NCBI GenBank assembly: GCA_002308615.1
Contig: DBWC01000102.1
Location: 1-11,579, forward strand
Source: Clostridiales bacterium UBA1248
Lineage (GTDB): Bacteria > Bacillota > Clostridia > Oscillospirales > CAG-272
Length of the DNA: 11,579 nt
Direction of reading: 5' to 3'
Under the pieces are notes generated by a model. It did no database searches. It saw nothing but the letters and a program-made list of their open reading frames with translations, and was not told the DNA's origin. The position numbers and the translations under genes are program-made. This document shows positions 1-6,978 of this stretch, one piece after another. Each line of letters opens with the position of its first letter. The first letter of the stretch is position 1.

Positions 1-20
1 GGGCGATCAATGATCGCCCC
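1..20. repeat. Perfect palindrome at window edge (terminator or dispersed repeat)
   Basis: Bases 1-9 (GGGCGATCA) are exactly complementary to 11-19 (TGATCGCCC). This gives a GC-rich hairpin 30 bases downstream of the glycosidase stop codon on the minus strand. Read on that strand the context is GTAGGGGCGATCATTGATCG followed by CCC. The window ends there, so a T-run cannot be checked. It may be the gene's intrinsic terminator. The GTAGGGGCG...CGCCC form also resembles palindromic repeats that I recall as scattered in intergenic regions of gut Clostridia, but that part is memory-based inference. Confidence 0.55.
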
Positions 21-49
21 TACTTTCATTTTGACAGCGGACAAGGGGT

Positions 50-3000
50 TTATTTTACTGTTTTAACCGTTATCCTGCCGAGATGCGCGGGGATGAGATT
101 GTAATTATCCGTCCACGAATCGCCGCCGGTTACGAAGTGACCGGGGCCGTACGCGCCGTGGAACAGCGGGACTAAATGCAGCGGTCCGAAAAGATTCCTT
201 CTCGTTCCCACAAGCGTTATCTTTATATCTTCTCCGGCTTTCACCGCGTCCGTGACGTCCGCCTCGTACGGCTCCCACGCGAGGATCTGTCCGTTTACCT
301 TGACGAGACTACCGGCAAAATCGTCCGCTTTTATTATAACGCGATCGCCTTCGTTCGGTTTTTCAAACTTGCCGTTCGGTACCGTGTACGTTATGCATCC
401 GGTGTAAAACGGCATCGACTGGTCGTACGTCTCGCCGAAATCCGCTTTATCCGGCAGAGAAGTAAGCGTTCTTTTCGTTCCGTCAAGCTTGACGCCGAAA
501 TCGCCTATAAGGTAAAGAGACTCTATGTTCGTCGTTCTCATAAACGCGACCTTGACCGTAACGACGTTCTCACCGTATTTCAGCGCGTCCTTCGGCACGG
601 GCATTTTCTTCAAGCAGTTGTCTATATAGAAATCGTCGGGGTCTGTGCAGGTAAGTGTGACGCCGTTTATCGCATAAGAATTAAGCTCCGGACGCTCGCC
701 GCACAGATATACGTCACCCTCCGGCATTTTTTCAATGTCAAACGTGTATTTCAGTTCGATATCGCCGTAAACTTTCTTGTCGTGCAGCTTCGCGTACCAC
801 GGCTGAAGCATCTCTCCGCCGCGGTGTTCGATCCCGAAATGATCGCGGACTTTCTGATCTATCTTAAGTGATTCGGCTGTCTCTGAAAACTCGCCGCCCG
901 CGGGCTTCCACTCGGCAAAGTCAAGCACGCAAGCCTGCGGCTCGTCGCACTCGTAATCAAATTTGCCGTTTATAAAATACATATTTTCAGTATATACCTC
1001 TTTCGGCGCCTCGAGCTTCTCGCCGCCGCGTGTGAAGACTGCCATAGCCGATCCCGCCGCTTCGAGCTCGAGCTTAAAAACGATACCGCGGTACGTTTTT
1101 TCATACGGTACACCGTAACGTTTTCCGGTTTCAAGCGACCAGAGCTGCGGCTCGTAGCAGTCCTCTGTATTTATGTAATCGTCTTTTATATCAATAGTGA
1201 TCTCAAGCATACCCGTCGCTTTTTCACGGTTGGTGTTGAGGATCGCAGCGATATATATATCCGATTCCGCGTCGTAACGCGCCTGAACGAATACGTCGCC
1301 GCAGTTTTTGCCTTCTCCGTCTTCTACGAATATTGAGTGTATCTCGTGCGCGCCGCAGGGCTTGCACGTCATCTGCACGTTGTCAACGACGCTTTCCTCT
1401 TCAAGCGGTATTCTCACACACTCCGCCGCCAGCTTTTCCGGCTCGTCGGACGGCACCGCGTCAACGTATTTCGGTATATCGCCTGCAAATACGATCTTGC
1501 CGCCCGCGTCCTTGAATTCCTTTAATATTTTCAGCGTAGTCGGTCTTATCGTTATCATTGCCGATACTATAACGGTCTTGTACGACGCCTCGCCCACGTG
1601 CAGTACAGCGCCGTGCTCTGTCTTTTCCACCGTCGTGCGCGGTATCATCATCTGCTCCTCGCCGTAATCGAAATCTATGTGATTGCGGATCAGGATGTTG
1701 AACAGCTTCTGATAGGCGCCTTCCGTCTCGTGCGCGAGCGGTGATACGGGGGATATCCACTGCGCCCAGCCTAAATAAGCTCTGCACCATATACTTTCTA
1801 TCGGGTTTATAACGAGCACGTCGCACAGCGGCTTGCCCTGCTGCATCATAAGTCCGAAGCGCGCAAAATACGTCTCGACGAAAGAATAATCCTTATACCA
1901 CGGCGATTGATGCAGGATGGAAGCCGGATAGTCGCGCTTCGATTCGCCCTCCATCGTGTACCAAGACAGATGCGGACAGCGCAGATTTATACCGAAAAGC
2001 GCCTGCCAGTCGCCGACCGCTTTGTGCGATCTGAGGTTGAATTCCCAGCCGGTGCAGCCGTAAAGCTCGGACAAAAGCCACTTTTTACCCACCTGGCGCG
2101 CCGCGGAAGATAGCTGTTTTACGACCCAGTAACAGCGGTTGTGCTCTGTCAACAGGTCTATTCCGGGATAACCCATATGCTCGTACGAGCGCATGAGCGA
2201 GCCGTTCGGAACAGTCTGATTGGTAAGGCAATCCTCGTGCAGAACGTGGCCGGTGAAGATCATGTCGTTTTCGTTGCACCAGTCGTTTATGCGCTTCATA
2301 AAGCGCTCTACGAAAAGGTTGCACGCAAGGTCAAAATAATTAAGTTTGACGCGGCTTACCGGCTCGCCGTCCTTTTGATAGAAAAGCTCCGGCAGAACAG
2401 GGAAGAGATCGTATCCGTAACGCGCTTTGAATTCGTCAAACAGATCGTCGGTATACGCCGTAGCGCAGGATATGACGCCGTCGCGCTCGGATCTGTTGTC
2501 CATAGCGTGGCCTCTGTGCGGCTCGTCCGTGAAAATGCCTTTTATGCTTTTGCCAAGGCGGTCGCCGCAGCGTTTTTTGTATTCCTCATGCGTAAGCTCT
2601 ATGAATTTGTCAACGGCTTTTTTGCTCATCGTATCTATATACGTCGTGCCGTTGTAGTTGCTGTTAGGCTTGTCCGGTATGACTCTGAACTGCAGTATCT
2701 TTTTATCCTTTGATACGCTTTTTACGTCTTCCGGTTTGATTTGCTTATATTCACCGAGTTTAAGCCCGTCAAGCTCGGCTTCAAAAACGCATATTTCATC
2801 GTCTTTATGCTCATATTTATCGGGAGAAGATTCAAAAATATAAAGCGCTTTCATCCTGTACTGCGGATCGACCGTTACCTTGCCGCCCGCGCTGCCGGAC
2901 GGCCAGCGGTCCTCGTCGTAAAGCCACGACTCCATGCCGACGGACTCTCCGTAATCCGCCGTGCTGTTTATCAGATCGAACCATTCGTCTCCCAAATACT

Positions 3001-3178
3001 CGGTTATAAGTCCGGCGCGGCTGTGCATGAAATAGCCGCCGAGACCCATCTCCTTCATAACGTCGACTTGACGTTTCAGCTCTTTTTCTTCAAGCTCTCC
3101 GTTCCAGCTCCAGAACGGTTTGCCGCGGTACCGCGCATCCGGCGCCTCAAACGCTTTTATAAGTTCTTTTTTATTCAT
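50..3178 (-). CDS. Glycoside hydrolase, GH106 alpha-L-rhamnosidase-like
   Basis: This large (1042 residues) enzyme is predicted to remove terminal alpha-L-rhamnose or a related sugar from plant or bacterial glycans. The N-terminal third has the signatures of the GH106-type catalytic barrel: PFWSWNG (21-27), GGYFMHSRAGL (47-57), LYDEDRWPSG (86-95), GIFTDEPH (214-221), GHVLHED (310-316) and LLSELYGCTGWE (368-379). Glu219 and Glu371 are candidate acidic catalytic residues, but I cannot assign them firmly. A Rossmann-like middle region and C-terminal beta-sandwich (jelly-roll) domains follow, ending with GTRRNLFGPLH near residue 990. The length is usual for GH106. There is no signal peptide, so cytoplasmic action on imported oligosaccharide is likely. 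The start is supported by AAAGGAAA (3184-3191) upstream of the ATG. It lies downstream of the solute-binding lipoprotein gene on the same strand, separated by a hairpin. The exact sugar specificity is uncertain, because many GH106-like clostridial proteins are uncharacterised. Confidence 0.85.
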   Translation of the reverse strand: MNKKELIKAFEAPDARYRGKPFWSWNGELEEKELKRQVDVMKEMGLGGYFMHSRAGLITEYLGDEWFDLINSTADYGESVGMESWLYDEDRWPSGSAGGKVTVDPQYRMKALYIFESSPDKYEHKDDEICVFEAELDGLKLGEYKQIKPEDVKSVSKDKKILQFRVIPDKPNSNYNGTTYIDTMSKKAVDKFIELTHEEYKKRCGDRLGKSIKGIFTDEPHRGHAMDNRSERDGVISCATAYTDDLFDEFKARYGYDLFPVLPELFYQKDGEPVSRVKLNYFDLACNLFVERFMKRINDWCNENDMIFTGHVLHEDCLTNQTVPNGSLMRSYEHMGYPGIDLLTEHNRCYWVVKQLSSAARQVGKKWLLSELYGCTGWEFNLRSHKAVGDWQALFGINLRCPHLSWYTMEGESKRDYPASILHQSPWYKDYSFVETYFARFGLMMQQGKPLCDVLVINPIESIWCRAYLGWAQWISPVSPLAHETEGAYQKLFNILIRNHIDFDYGEEQMMIPRTTVEKTEHGAVLHVGEASYKTVIVSAMITIRPTTLKILKEFKDAGGKIVFAGDIPKYVDAVPSDEPEKLAAECVRIPLEEESVVDNVQMTCKPCGAHEIHSIFVEDGEGKNCGDVFVQARYDAESDIYIAAILNTNREKATGMLEITIDIKDDYINTEDCYEPQLWSLETGKRYGVPYEKTYRGIVFKLELEAAGSAMAVFTRGGEKLEAPKEVYTENMYFINGKFDYECDEPQACVLDFAEWKPAGGEFSETAESLKIDQKVRDHFGIEHRGGEMLQPWYAKLHDKKVYGDIELKYTFDIEKMPEGDVYLCGERPELNSYAINGVTLTCTDPDDFYIDNCLKKMPVPKDALKYGENVVTVKVAFMRTTNIESLYLIGDFGVKLDGTKRTLTSLPDKADFGETYDQSMPFYTGCITYTVPNGKFEKPNEGDRVIIKADDFAGSLVKVNGQILAWEPYEADVTDAVKAGEDIKITLVGTRRNLFGPLHLVPLFHGAYGPGHFVTGGDSWTDNYNLIPAHLGRITVKTVK

Positions 3179-3193
3179 GTCTGTTTCCTTTCG

Positions 3194-3239
3194 TTATAAA
3201 ACAAAATACCGTTACCCGTGTACAAAACACGGGCAACGG
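3194..3239 (-). terminator. Intrinsic terminator or attenuator between binding-protein and glycosidase genes
   Basis: On the minus strand a 12-base stem, CCGTTGCCCGTG (3239-3228), pairs with CACGGGTAACGG (3220-3209) across a 7-base loop. It is followed by a T-rich tail, TATTTTGTTTTAT. The single non-Watson-Crick pair is G:U when read as minus-strand RNA but A:C on the plus strand, so the hairpin is built for minus-strand transcripts. It starts 8 bases after the lipoprotein stop codon and ends about 15-30 bases before the glycosidase start. It probably limits read-through, giving more binding protein than hydrolase, or it protects the 3' end of the binding-protein mRNA. Confidence 0.8.
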
Positions 3240-3246
3240 AATTAAA

Positions 3247-4764
3247 TCATTTCAGTTTTTCAAAGTCGGCTACAAGCTTGGTAAGCGCTTTGTTAATGCG
3301 CGTCGCGCTTTTCTTCGTTGCGGAGGCGATCTCGTTATTGCCCTTTTTAATCATAGTCCTCATAGAAGTGTAAAGCGAGGATACCGTGTTTTCCTCAGCC
3401 ATATAGCCTATGTCGCAAGCGCGGTTTGCAAATATGATCGGAAGCATATCGTATGATTCCGCGTCGCGCGCGCCCTTTGTCTTAAGCGATTTTTCGTAAT
3501 ACGCGGGCGTAAGTATGTTCTTGCCCTCAACGGCGAGCGCCTGCGTTACCATACCGGCTCTCTCCAGCTTCTGGGAGTCTGCTTTCATATTGCTCGTTAT
3601 CATCGCGCAGAGCGTGACGGCGGCCACGGAATGAGTCGTATATTCTTTTTGATTTTTATCAAACTTGGGGCAGGGGATTATGCCGTAATCCGTCTCCATC
3701 TCGCGCAGACGTATCGCGCACTGCATGACCTCGGAGTAGAACAGCGCTCTGTCCTCCTCAAACATCTGCTGAGCTATAAGGTGCGCCGCCGGATTGACGT
3801 GCATGAAATCGTGGCAGTCGAACGTCACCTTGTTTTTTGAGTAATAGATATCGATTATCTTGTCGATTATCGCGGAGTTGCGCTCGTTGTTGAAATCAAG
3901 ATACGGTATATCTTCATTGTCTTTTCTTATGATTCTGCCGTCAGCAGCGTAGAAAAGTCCCTGTATGAAGTCGATAGTCGTCGTTATGCCGAATTTATCC
4001 TGTTCGTCCGCCTGGGCGTTGTTGTTCAGATCCTCATAGAAATCCTTTGCCAGCTCAAGCAGCTTGTCAAACGTCCATTCACCGTTTTTGACAAGAGAAT
4101 ATATATCAAGGTCGAGATTTGACGCTAACTTCTTGTTGAACATCATTACCCACGTGCCGTCGTTGTCCATCGTGGTTATCTCGCCCGTGGCGAAATAGTT
4201 TATGCCGCCGATCGAGGACTGCGACAGATACGACTGATCCCATACCTCGCTCTTCAGATCGATATGCGGGACCTCTTCAAGGTTCATAAGATAACCGTTC
4301 TGCGCAAGCGTGTAGGCGTTGTTTATCGTCTGCATGACAAGATCGTACGCCTTGTCGCCGGACGAAATATCTTTTTTGACAAGACCGCCTATGCTGCTTC
4401 TCGTCGCGTTTTCATCTATTTCTATTTTAATGCCGAATTTGTCTTCCAGTAAAGACATTCTGGCAAATACGGCGCTTATCACCGGATCGTCGCTGTCTGT
4501 CTCCGCAAAGAAATCCTTGCATTCCCATTCGCCGTCGCCTTTTCCGGGGCAGAGGACGGTAAACGTCTCGTTATTGTACTTAAGCTCCGGGATGTAATAC
4601 GTCTCAGCCGGCTCCGTTTCGACCGTTTCCTCTACGGTCGTCACGTCCTCCGGAGCTTTTGTCGCCGTACTGCCCGGATCGCCCGGATCCTGACAGCCGG
4701 AAAGCACGGATGAGCACATAAGCACGGACAATACGATACAAATAATGCCTGTTATCTTTTTCAT
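3247..4764 (-). CDS. ABC transporter extracellular solute-binding lipoprotein (carbohydrate type)
   Basis: This is a predicted lipid-anchored receptor that captures an oligosaccharide outside the cell and delivers it to an ABC permease. From the chosen start (505 residues) there is a hydrophobic signal peptide ending in the lipobox LSGC, with Cys24 as the lipidated residue. A low-complexity Pro/Glu/Thr linker follows (about 26-58), then a family-1-like periplasmic-binding fold. A D-L-N-N-N-A-Q-A-D-E-Q-D stretch (245-256) followed by KFG resembles the EF-hand-like calcium loop common in clostridial sugar-binding proteins. An upstream in-frame ATG (4794) would add 10 residues, but it overlaps the -10 box of the promoter. 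The ATG at 4764 has AGGAAGG (4779-4773) 8 bases upstream, so 4764 is preferred. No permease or ATPase gene is adjacent. The ligand is unknown; the neighbouring GH106-like enzyme suggests a rhamnose-containing glycan. Confidence 0.85.
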   Translation of the reverse strand: MKKITGIICIVLSVLMCSSVLSGCQDPGDPGSTATKAPEDVTTVEETVETEPAETYYIPELKYNNETFTVLCPGKGDGEWECKDFFAETDSDDPVISAVFARMSLLEDKFGIKIEIDENATRSSIGGLVKKDISSGDKAYDLVMQTINNAYTLAQNGYLMNLEEVPHIDLKSEVWDQSYLSQSSIGGINYFATGEITTMDNDGTWVMMFNKKLASNLDLDIYSLVKNGEWTFDKLLELAKDFYEDLNNNAQADEQDKFGITTTIDFIQGLFYAADGRIIRKDNEDIPYLDFNNERNSAIIDKIIDIYYSKNKVTFDCHDFMHVNPAAHLIAQQMFEEDRALFYSEVMQCAIRLREMETDYGIIPCPKFDKNQKEYTTHSVAAVTLCAMITSNMKADSQKLERAGMVTQALAVEGKNILTPAYYEKSLKTKGARDAESYDMLPIIFANRACDIGYMAEENTVSSLYTSMRTMIKKGNNEIASATKKSATRINKALTKLVADFEKLK

Positions 4765-4772
4765 CGTCTTTT

Positions 4773-4779
4773 CCTTCCT
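4773..4779 (-). promoter_or_regulatory. Ribosome binding site deciding the lipoprotein start
   Basis: AGGAAGG on the minus strand lies 8 bases before the ATG at 4764. It sits inside the 10-codon N-terminal extension of the longer open frame, which argues that this extension is not translated. Confidence 0.75.
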
Positions 4780-4792
4780 GATGTTTTTTTTC

Positions 4793-4821
4793 ATTTTATC
4801 ATATAAATATCAAAATGTCAA
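4793..4821 (-). promoter_or_regulatory. Sigma-A-type promoter of the solute-binding lipoprotein
   Basis: On the minus strand a perfect TTGACA (4821-4816) is followed by a 17-base spacer and TAAAAT (4798-4793), a 5/6 match to the -10 consensus. Transcription would begin near 4786, giving a leader of about 20 bases that contains the AGGAAGG site. Because the -10 box overlaps the ATG at 4794, that upstream ATG would not be in the transcript. Confidence 0.75.
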
Positions 4822-4876
4822 TATATCCGGCGGAATAATCTCTTATAATCAATGTGTTTGATCGTATATGCAAAGT

Positions 4877-4888
4877 ATAAAATTTTAT
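4877..4888. promoter_or_regulatory. AT palindrome between the divergent promoters
   Basis: ATAAAATTTTAT is a perfect 12-base palindrome just upstream of the proposed -35 of the topoisomerase promoter. It could be an operator or an UP-like element. In DNA this AT-rich it could also arise by chance. Confidence 0.25.
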
Positions 4889-4893
4889 CCGCA

Positions 4894-4921
4894 TTGCTTT
4901 TTTTATTAACAATATTATGAT
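4894..4921 (+). promoter_or_regulatory. Probable promoter of the topoisomerase operon
   Basis: TTGCTT (4894-4899), a 16-base spacer and TATGAT (4916-4921) form the best -35/-10 pair on the plus strand. The predicted start near 4928 gives a leader of about 50 bases. The region is markedly more AT-rich than the genes around it. A consensus TTGACA at 4946-4951 has no matching -10 at the correct distance. Confidence 0.5.
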
Positions 4922-4961
4922 ACAATATATATGTATAAAAATCTCTTGACAACAATATATA
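4922..4961 (+). repeat. Direct repeat of ACAATATATA in the operon leader
   Basis: ACAATATATA occurs at 4922-4931 and again at 4952-4961, a 30-base period (about three helical turns). A shorter ACAATAT copy lies at 4909-4915. The copies overlap or follow the proposed -10 box. They may be protein-binding half-sites or simply low-complexity AT sequence. Confidence 0.35.
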
Positions 4962-4978
4962 GTAAAGGATGCGTTTAA

Positions 4979-6961
4979 ATGTCTAAAAAAACTATATCAA
5001 ATGAGGACATAACTCAACTTAAAGGAGCGGACAGAATAAGGCTGAAACCCGGCGTAATGCTCGGGTCCGACGGTATTGACGCCGTCATACAGACGGTGTT
5101 CGAAATAGTCTCAAACTCGATAGACGAGGCGAAGGAAGGCTACGGCGACCTTATAAACATAACGCTTTATAACGACGATTCCGTGGAGGTGGAGGACTTC
5201 GGACGCGGCATCCCGCTCGACTTCAACAATAAAGAGCAGAGATACAACTGGGAGCTCATTTTCTGCGAGCTGTACGCCGGCGGCAAATACAACAACAACT
5301 CGGAATCGGGCAACTATCAGTTCGCCATCGGTACGAACGGCCTCGGCGCCTGCGCCACGCAGTATACGAGCGAATATATGAACGTCAGATCCTACCGCGA
5401 CGGATATATGTACTCGATAGACTTCAAAGAAGGCTACGCGGTGACCGAGCTCAGCAAAACGGAACTCGGCAGAAAAGAAAAGCGCACCGGCACGGTCATC
5501 AAATGGAAGCCGGACTTGAAAGTCTTTACGGATATAAAGATCCCGCGCGACGTTCTTTCCGACATCATAAGAAAACAGGCGATAGTCAACGCCGGACTTA
5601 AATTCCGCATTAACTGCCAGGGCGAGGACGGAAAATTCGAGCAGTCGGAATACTATTACGAAGAAGGTATAAAGGAATATTTAAGAGAGCTGGCGGGTGA
5701 CAGCATTTTAACGCCGCCTGTCTTCTGGACGTCTGAAGGCACGGGACGCGACCGCGAGGACAAGCCGGAATACAAAGTCAAATTCGAGCTTACGTTCTGC
5801 TTTACAAAAGGCGTCGGCGAGCTTCAGTGCTTCCACAATTCAAGCTTCCTTGAAAACGGCGGCTCGCCTGAAAAAGCCGTCAGAATGGCGTTCACCTCGG
5901 CTATCGACAAATACTCAAAGACCGTGGGCAAGGCAAAAGCGGATATGCGCATACCGTTTTCCGATATAGCGGATTCGCTTGTGATTATCGTCAACAGCTT
6001 TTCGACCTACTGTTCTTACGAGAACCAGACCAAAAAGTCAATAAACAACAAATTCATATACGATTTTCTGACGAACTATATAAAGCGCAATCTGGAGATT
6101 TACTTCCTTGAAAAGCCGCAGGAGGCTGATACGCTTTACAAACAGATAATCATAAACAAGAAAAGCAGAGAAGCGGCGGAAGCGGCGAGAGCAAACATAG
6201 TAAAGGAGCTTGCGCCGACGACAACGGATATCACGAAGCACGTTGAAAAATTCGTTGACTGCAGAAGCCGCGATCCGAAGGAAAGAGAGCTGTTCATAGT
6301 TGAGGGCGATTCGGCGTTGGGCTCCTGCAAGCTCGCGCGCGACCCGTATTTCCAGGCGGTCATGCCCGTACGCGGCAAGATATTAAACTGCCTTAAAAGC
6401 ACGGATTCAAAGATCTTACAGAATCAGATAATAATGGACCTTATAAAAGTCATCGGATGCGGCGTTGAGATCAAAGCCGGCAAAAAAGGAGAATCGGCTT
6501 TTAATATAGGCAATCTCCGGTTTCACAGAATAATTATATGTACCGACGCGGACGTTGACGGATTCCAGATAAGAACGCTTATCCTTACTATGTTCTACCG
6601 CCTTTTGCCCACGCTCATATCCGAGGGATATATTTATATCGCGGAATCCCCGCTTTATGAGATAACCTGCGGCAAAGAAACGCGCTTTGCATACGACGAA
6701 AACGAAAAAGCCGAAATCTTAAAACAGTTCGAGGGCAAAAAGGTAACGATACAGAGAAGCAAGGGCTTGGGCGAAAACGAGCCGGATATGATGAAGCTGA
6801 CCACAATGGCGCCGGATACGAGAAGGCTCATCCGCATACAGCCTTGCAACGTGGAGGAAACGTTCGAGATGTTCGACACGCTGCTCGGAAACAACTTAGA
6901 CGGCAGAAAAGAATTCATATCCGCGCACAGTGAAGAATACTATCAGGACGCTGATATTTAA
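4979..6961 (+). CDS. parE: Type IIA DNA topoisomerase subunit B (topoisomerase IV/gyrase B-like)
   Basis: This is the ATPase/Toprim subunit of a DNA-cleaving topoisomerase, acting with the A subunit encoded next to pass one duplex through another. The GHKL ATPase has Glu42 and Asn46 in FEIVSNSIDEA, Asp73 and Gly77 in EDFGRGIP, and the ATP-lid motif GTNGLGA (118-124). The transducer has QTK at 350-352. The Toprim domain has VEGDSALGS (441-449), PVRGKILN (463-470) and TDADVDG (522-528), followed by SKGLGE (594-599). The metal-binding acids Glu442, Asp523 and Asp525 are all present. At 660 residues it is of normal length without the enterobacterial insert. The start is supported by AAAGGA (4964-4969), 9 bases upstream. 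The ATP-lid motif departs from the bacterial LHGVG form. The symbol is provisional: family membership is certain, but orthology to parE rather than a clostridial paralogue is not. Confidence 0.93.
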   Translation: MSKKTISNEDITQLKGADRIRLKPGVMLGSDGIDAVIQTVFEIVSNSIDEAKEGYGDLINITLYNDDSVEVEDFGRGIPLDFNNKEQRYNWELIFCELYAGGKYNNNSESGNYQFAIGTNGLGACATQYTSEYMNVRSYRDGYMYSIDFKEGYAVTELSKTELGRKEKRTGTVIKWKPDLKVFTDIKIPRDVLSDIIRKQAIVNAGLKFRINCQGEDGKFEQSEYYYEEGIKEYLRELAGDSILTPPVFWTSEGTGRDREDKPEYKVKFELTFCFTKGVGELQCFHNSSFLENGGSPEKAVRMAFTSAIDKYSKTVGKAKADMRIPFSDIADSLVIIVNSFSTYCSYENQTKKSINNKFIYDFLTNYIKRNLEIYFLEKPQEADTLYKQIIINKKSREAAEAARANIVKELAPTTTDITKHVEKFVDCRSRDPKERELFIVEGDSALGSCKLARDPYFQAVMPVRGKILNCLKSTDSKILQNQIIMDLIKVIGCGVEIKAGKKGESAFNIGNLRFHRIIICTDADVDGFQIRTLILTMFYRLLPTLISEGYIYIAESPLYEITCGKETRFAYDENEKAEILKQFEGKKVTIQRSKGLGENEPDMMKLTTMAPDTRRLIRIQPCNVEETFEMFDTLLGNNLDGRKEFISAHSEEYYQDADI

Positions 6962-6978
6962 GGTGAGGACGGGATAAT

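Noticed and set aside
176..871. 231-codon open frame on the plus strand opposite the glycosidase
   Set aside because: It lies wholly inside the GH106-like gene, has no ribosome site, and its protein is Arg/Val-rich with no family signature. It is a reading-frame shadow.
2141..2713. 190-codon open frame on the plus strand opposite the glycosidase
   Set aside because: It is antisense to the strongly conserved catalytic region of the GH106-like gene, with no promoter or ribosome site. It is a shadow.
4946..4951. Consensus TTGACA before the topoisomerase operon
   Set aside because: No -10-like hexamer lies 16-18 bases downstream, where the ribosome site and leader end fall. The 4894-4921 pair fits better.
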